NCBI RefSeq assembly: GCF_002355595.1
Contig: NZ_AP017422.1
Coordinates: 5,646,823-5,710,822 of the forward strand
DNA length: 64,000 bases
Direction: 5' to 3'
Source of the DNA: Filimonas lacunae
Lineage (GTDB): Bacteria; Bacteroidota; Bacteroidia; Chitinophagales; Chitinophagaceae
Part shown: piece after piece, positions 62,992-64,000 of the stretch
How positions within the stretch are numbered: position 1 is the first letter of the stretch
How the letters are laid out: each line of letters begins with the position of its first letter
Made by a program: the position numbers and the translations under genes
Notes under the pieces: model-generated
What the model was told of the DNA's origin: nothing
Database searches by the model: none
The model's input: only the letters and a program-made list of their open reading frames with translations

Positions 62992-64000
62992 ATGAGTTTA
63001 TTTGCGAAAAAATCTATCCATTCCCTGATGACGCAAGCAGCCGATTCAGAGAAGGGATTAAAAAGAACTTTGGGTCCGGTAGCCCTGGTTGCATTGGGTA
63101 TTGGAGCCATTATTGGTGCGGGTATCTTTGTAAGAACTGCAGCCGCAGCAGGCGGTCACGCAGGCCCCGCCGTTACCATTTCCTTTATGATAGCCGGTTT
63201 AGGTTGCGCCCTGGCGGGTTTATGTTATGCAGAATTTGCATCCATGATACCTATTGCCGGTAGCGCTTACACCTACAGCTATGCTACCATGGGTGAGTTG
63301 ATTGCGTGGATTATTGGATGGGATCTGGTACTGGAATATGCCCTTGGTGCAGCCACAGTTGCAATTGGCTGGTCGCAATATCTCAACAACTTACTACAAA
63401 GCTTTTTTGGGTTCACCATACCCTTTGAATGGTGCCACTCGCCCTTTCAGATATCCGATGCAGGCGTTCACGGCATCGTAAACCTGCCGGCCATTGCCAT
63501 CATTTTACTGTTATCCTTATTATTGATTAAAGGCACAGCAGAGTCGGCCATCGTAAACAACATTATTGTAATTATTAAAGTGGCTATCGTTTTACTGATC
63601 ATTGGCGCTGGCTGGAGCTTTATTAATCCTGCCAACCACACGCCGTACCTTATTCCGGCCGATGCAGGAACTGTAGTGCTGAACACTGGTAAAGTACACA
63701 ACTATGCCGATACGCTTAACCACGGCTGGTGGGGCGTTTTAAGAGGCGCCAGCATCGTATTCTTCGCCTTTATTGGCTTTGATGCCGTTTCTACCGCTGC
63801 ACAGGAAGCTAAAAACCCACAAAAGCACATGCCGCTGGGTATCCTTATTTCACTGGCTTTCTGTACTATTTTATACATCCTTTTCTCTCACGTACTTACC
63901 GGTCTGGCTCCTTTTAAAGAGTTTTTGACTACTGGTGGCGAAGCTTCTGTTTCTTATGCTATCAATAAGTATATGACCGGATACGGCTGGTTGGGCAAGC
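62992..64000 (+). CDS. APC family amino acid permease, 3' partial
   Basis: Runs from ATG 62992 to the window edge without a stop: 336 codons seen of a protein that is usually about 480-500 residues or more. Basic N-terminus, then LGPVALVALGIGAIIGAGIFV (TM1 with the GxG-x-I-G-x-GIF substrate motif), CYAEFASMIPIAGSAYTYSY (TM3) and FFAFIGFDAVSTAAQEAKNPQ (TM6 region), typical of the cationic amino-acid transporter (CAT) branch of the APC superfamily. About eight membrane segments are visible. Divergent from the DAACS symporter gene. Confidence 0.9.
   Translation, partial: MSLFAKKSIHSLMTQAADSEKGLKRTLGPVALVALGIGAIIGAGIFVRTAAAAGGHAGPAVTISFMIAGLGCALAGLCYAEFASMIPIAGSAYTYSYATMGELIAWIIGWDLVLEYALGAATVAIGWSQYLNNLLQSFFGFTIPFEWCHSPFQISDAGVHGIVNLPAIAIILLLSLLLIKGTAESAIVNNIIVIIKVAIVLLIIGAGWSFINPANHTPYLIPADAGTVVLNTGKVHNYADTLNHGWWGVLRGASIVFFAFIGFDAVSTAAQEAKNPQKHMPLGILISLAFCTILYILFSHVLTGLAPFKEFLTTGGEASVSYAINKYMTGYGWLGK

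Noticed and set aside
1-64000. Insertion sequences, integrases, att sites, tRNA or rRNA genes
   Set aside because: No transposase, integrase or recombinase motif, no terminal inverted repeats flanked by target duplications, and no cloverleaf was seen in any intergenic gap; gaps are mostly under 250 bp.

Overview
The window is a gene-dense stretch of a Bacteroidota chromosome, most likely from the family Chitinophagaceae; the family is inferred from gene content, not from a marker gene. Evidence for the phylum: type IX secretion (T9SS) parts (PorP/SprF, PorV, a PorD/DUF4835 protein, several sorting domains of both kinds), a gliding-type C-terminal domain, the Bacteroidota form of RNA polymerase omega, type III glutamine synthetase, and promoters of the Bacteroidota type (TTTG, about 19 nt, TAnnTTTG). 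I see no tRNA, rRNA, CRISPR array, insertion sequence, prophage or replication origin. Both edges cut genes: a large secreted adhesin on the left (5' end missing) and an amino-acid permease on the right (3' end missing).

Layout. 1-4.5 kb: adhesin plus PorP/SprF, a type B T9SS cargo and partner pair. 4.5-14.3 kb: mostly + strand metabolism and envelope genes (methyltransferase, GlcD-like FAD oxidoreductase, beta-barrel, Na+/solute symporter, O-methyltransferase, glucosaminidase with LysM, Hpt, secreted vWA protein), with a LOG protein and a coiled-coil protein on the - strand. 14.3-17.8 kb: dnaJ-grpE, an RlmI-type rRNA methyltransferase and a tiny protein that is almost only a T9SS sorting domain. 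17.9-26.2 kb, all - strand: M32 carboxypeptidase, CoA-transferase A/B, and the block bamD-rpoZ-coaBC-porD-DUF4296, then porV. 26.2-30.9 kb: a putative surface module on one strand (LytTR regulator, T9SS-sorted protein, 980-residue collagen-like protein, small repeat protein) running into porV. 31-47 kb: OmpA-like porin, polyprenyl synthase, recJ, htpG, a small exported protein, LuxR-type response regulator, yidC, DPP-IV-like peptidase, pyrG, proC, hldD. 47.4-50.2 kb: glnN and a Spy-like small protein. 50.4-53.6 kb: XRE-cupin regulator, DUF5690 transporter-like protein and FAD oxidoreductase. 53.7-56.4 kb: efp-accB-accC. 56.5-64 kb: thioredoxin-like protein, mdh, a lipoprotein, then a - strand run gltP-type symporter, dedA, MFS transporter, family 9 glycosyltransferase, and the divergent permease.

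Most of the window is ordinary housekeeping. The points that deserve a second look are: an elongation factor P whose tip loop lacks the usual PGKG lysine and carries an arginine; the LytTR/collagen-like/PorV cluster; the XRE-cupin/DUF5690/FAD-oxidoreductase trio; a short secreted protein that is nearly only a T9SS sorting signal; and unexplained symmetric repeats near 50.3 kb. Several likely start codons are moved inward because a promoter-like -7 element, or the family N-terminus, lies inside the longest open frame. All family names come from reading motifs; no database search was possible.
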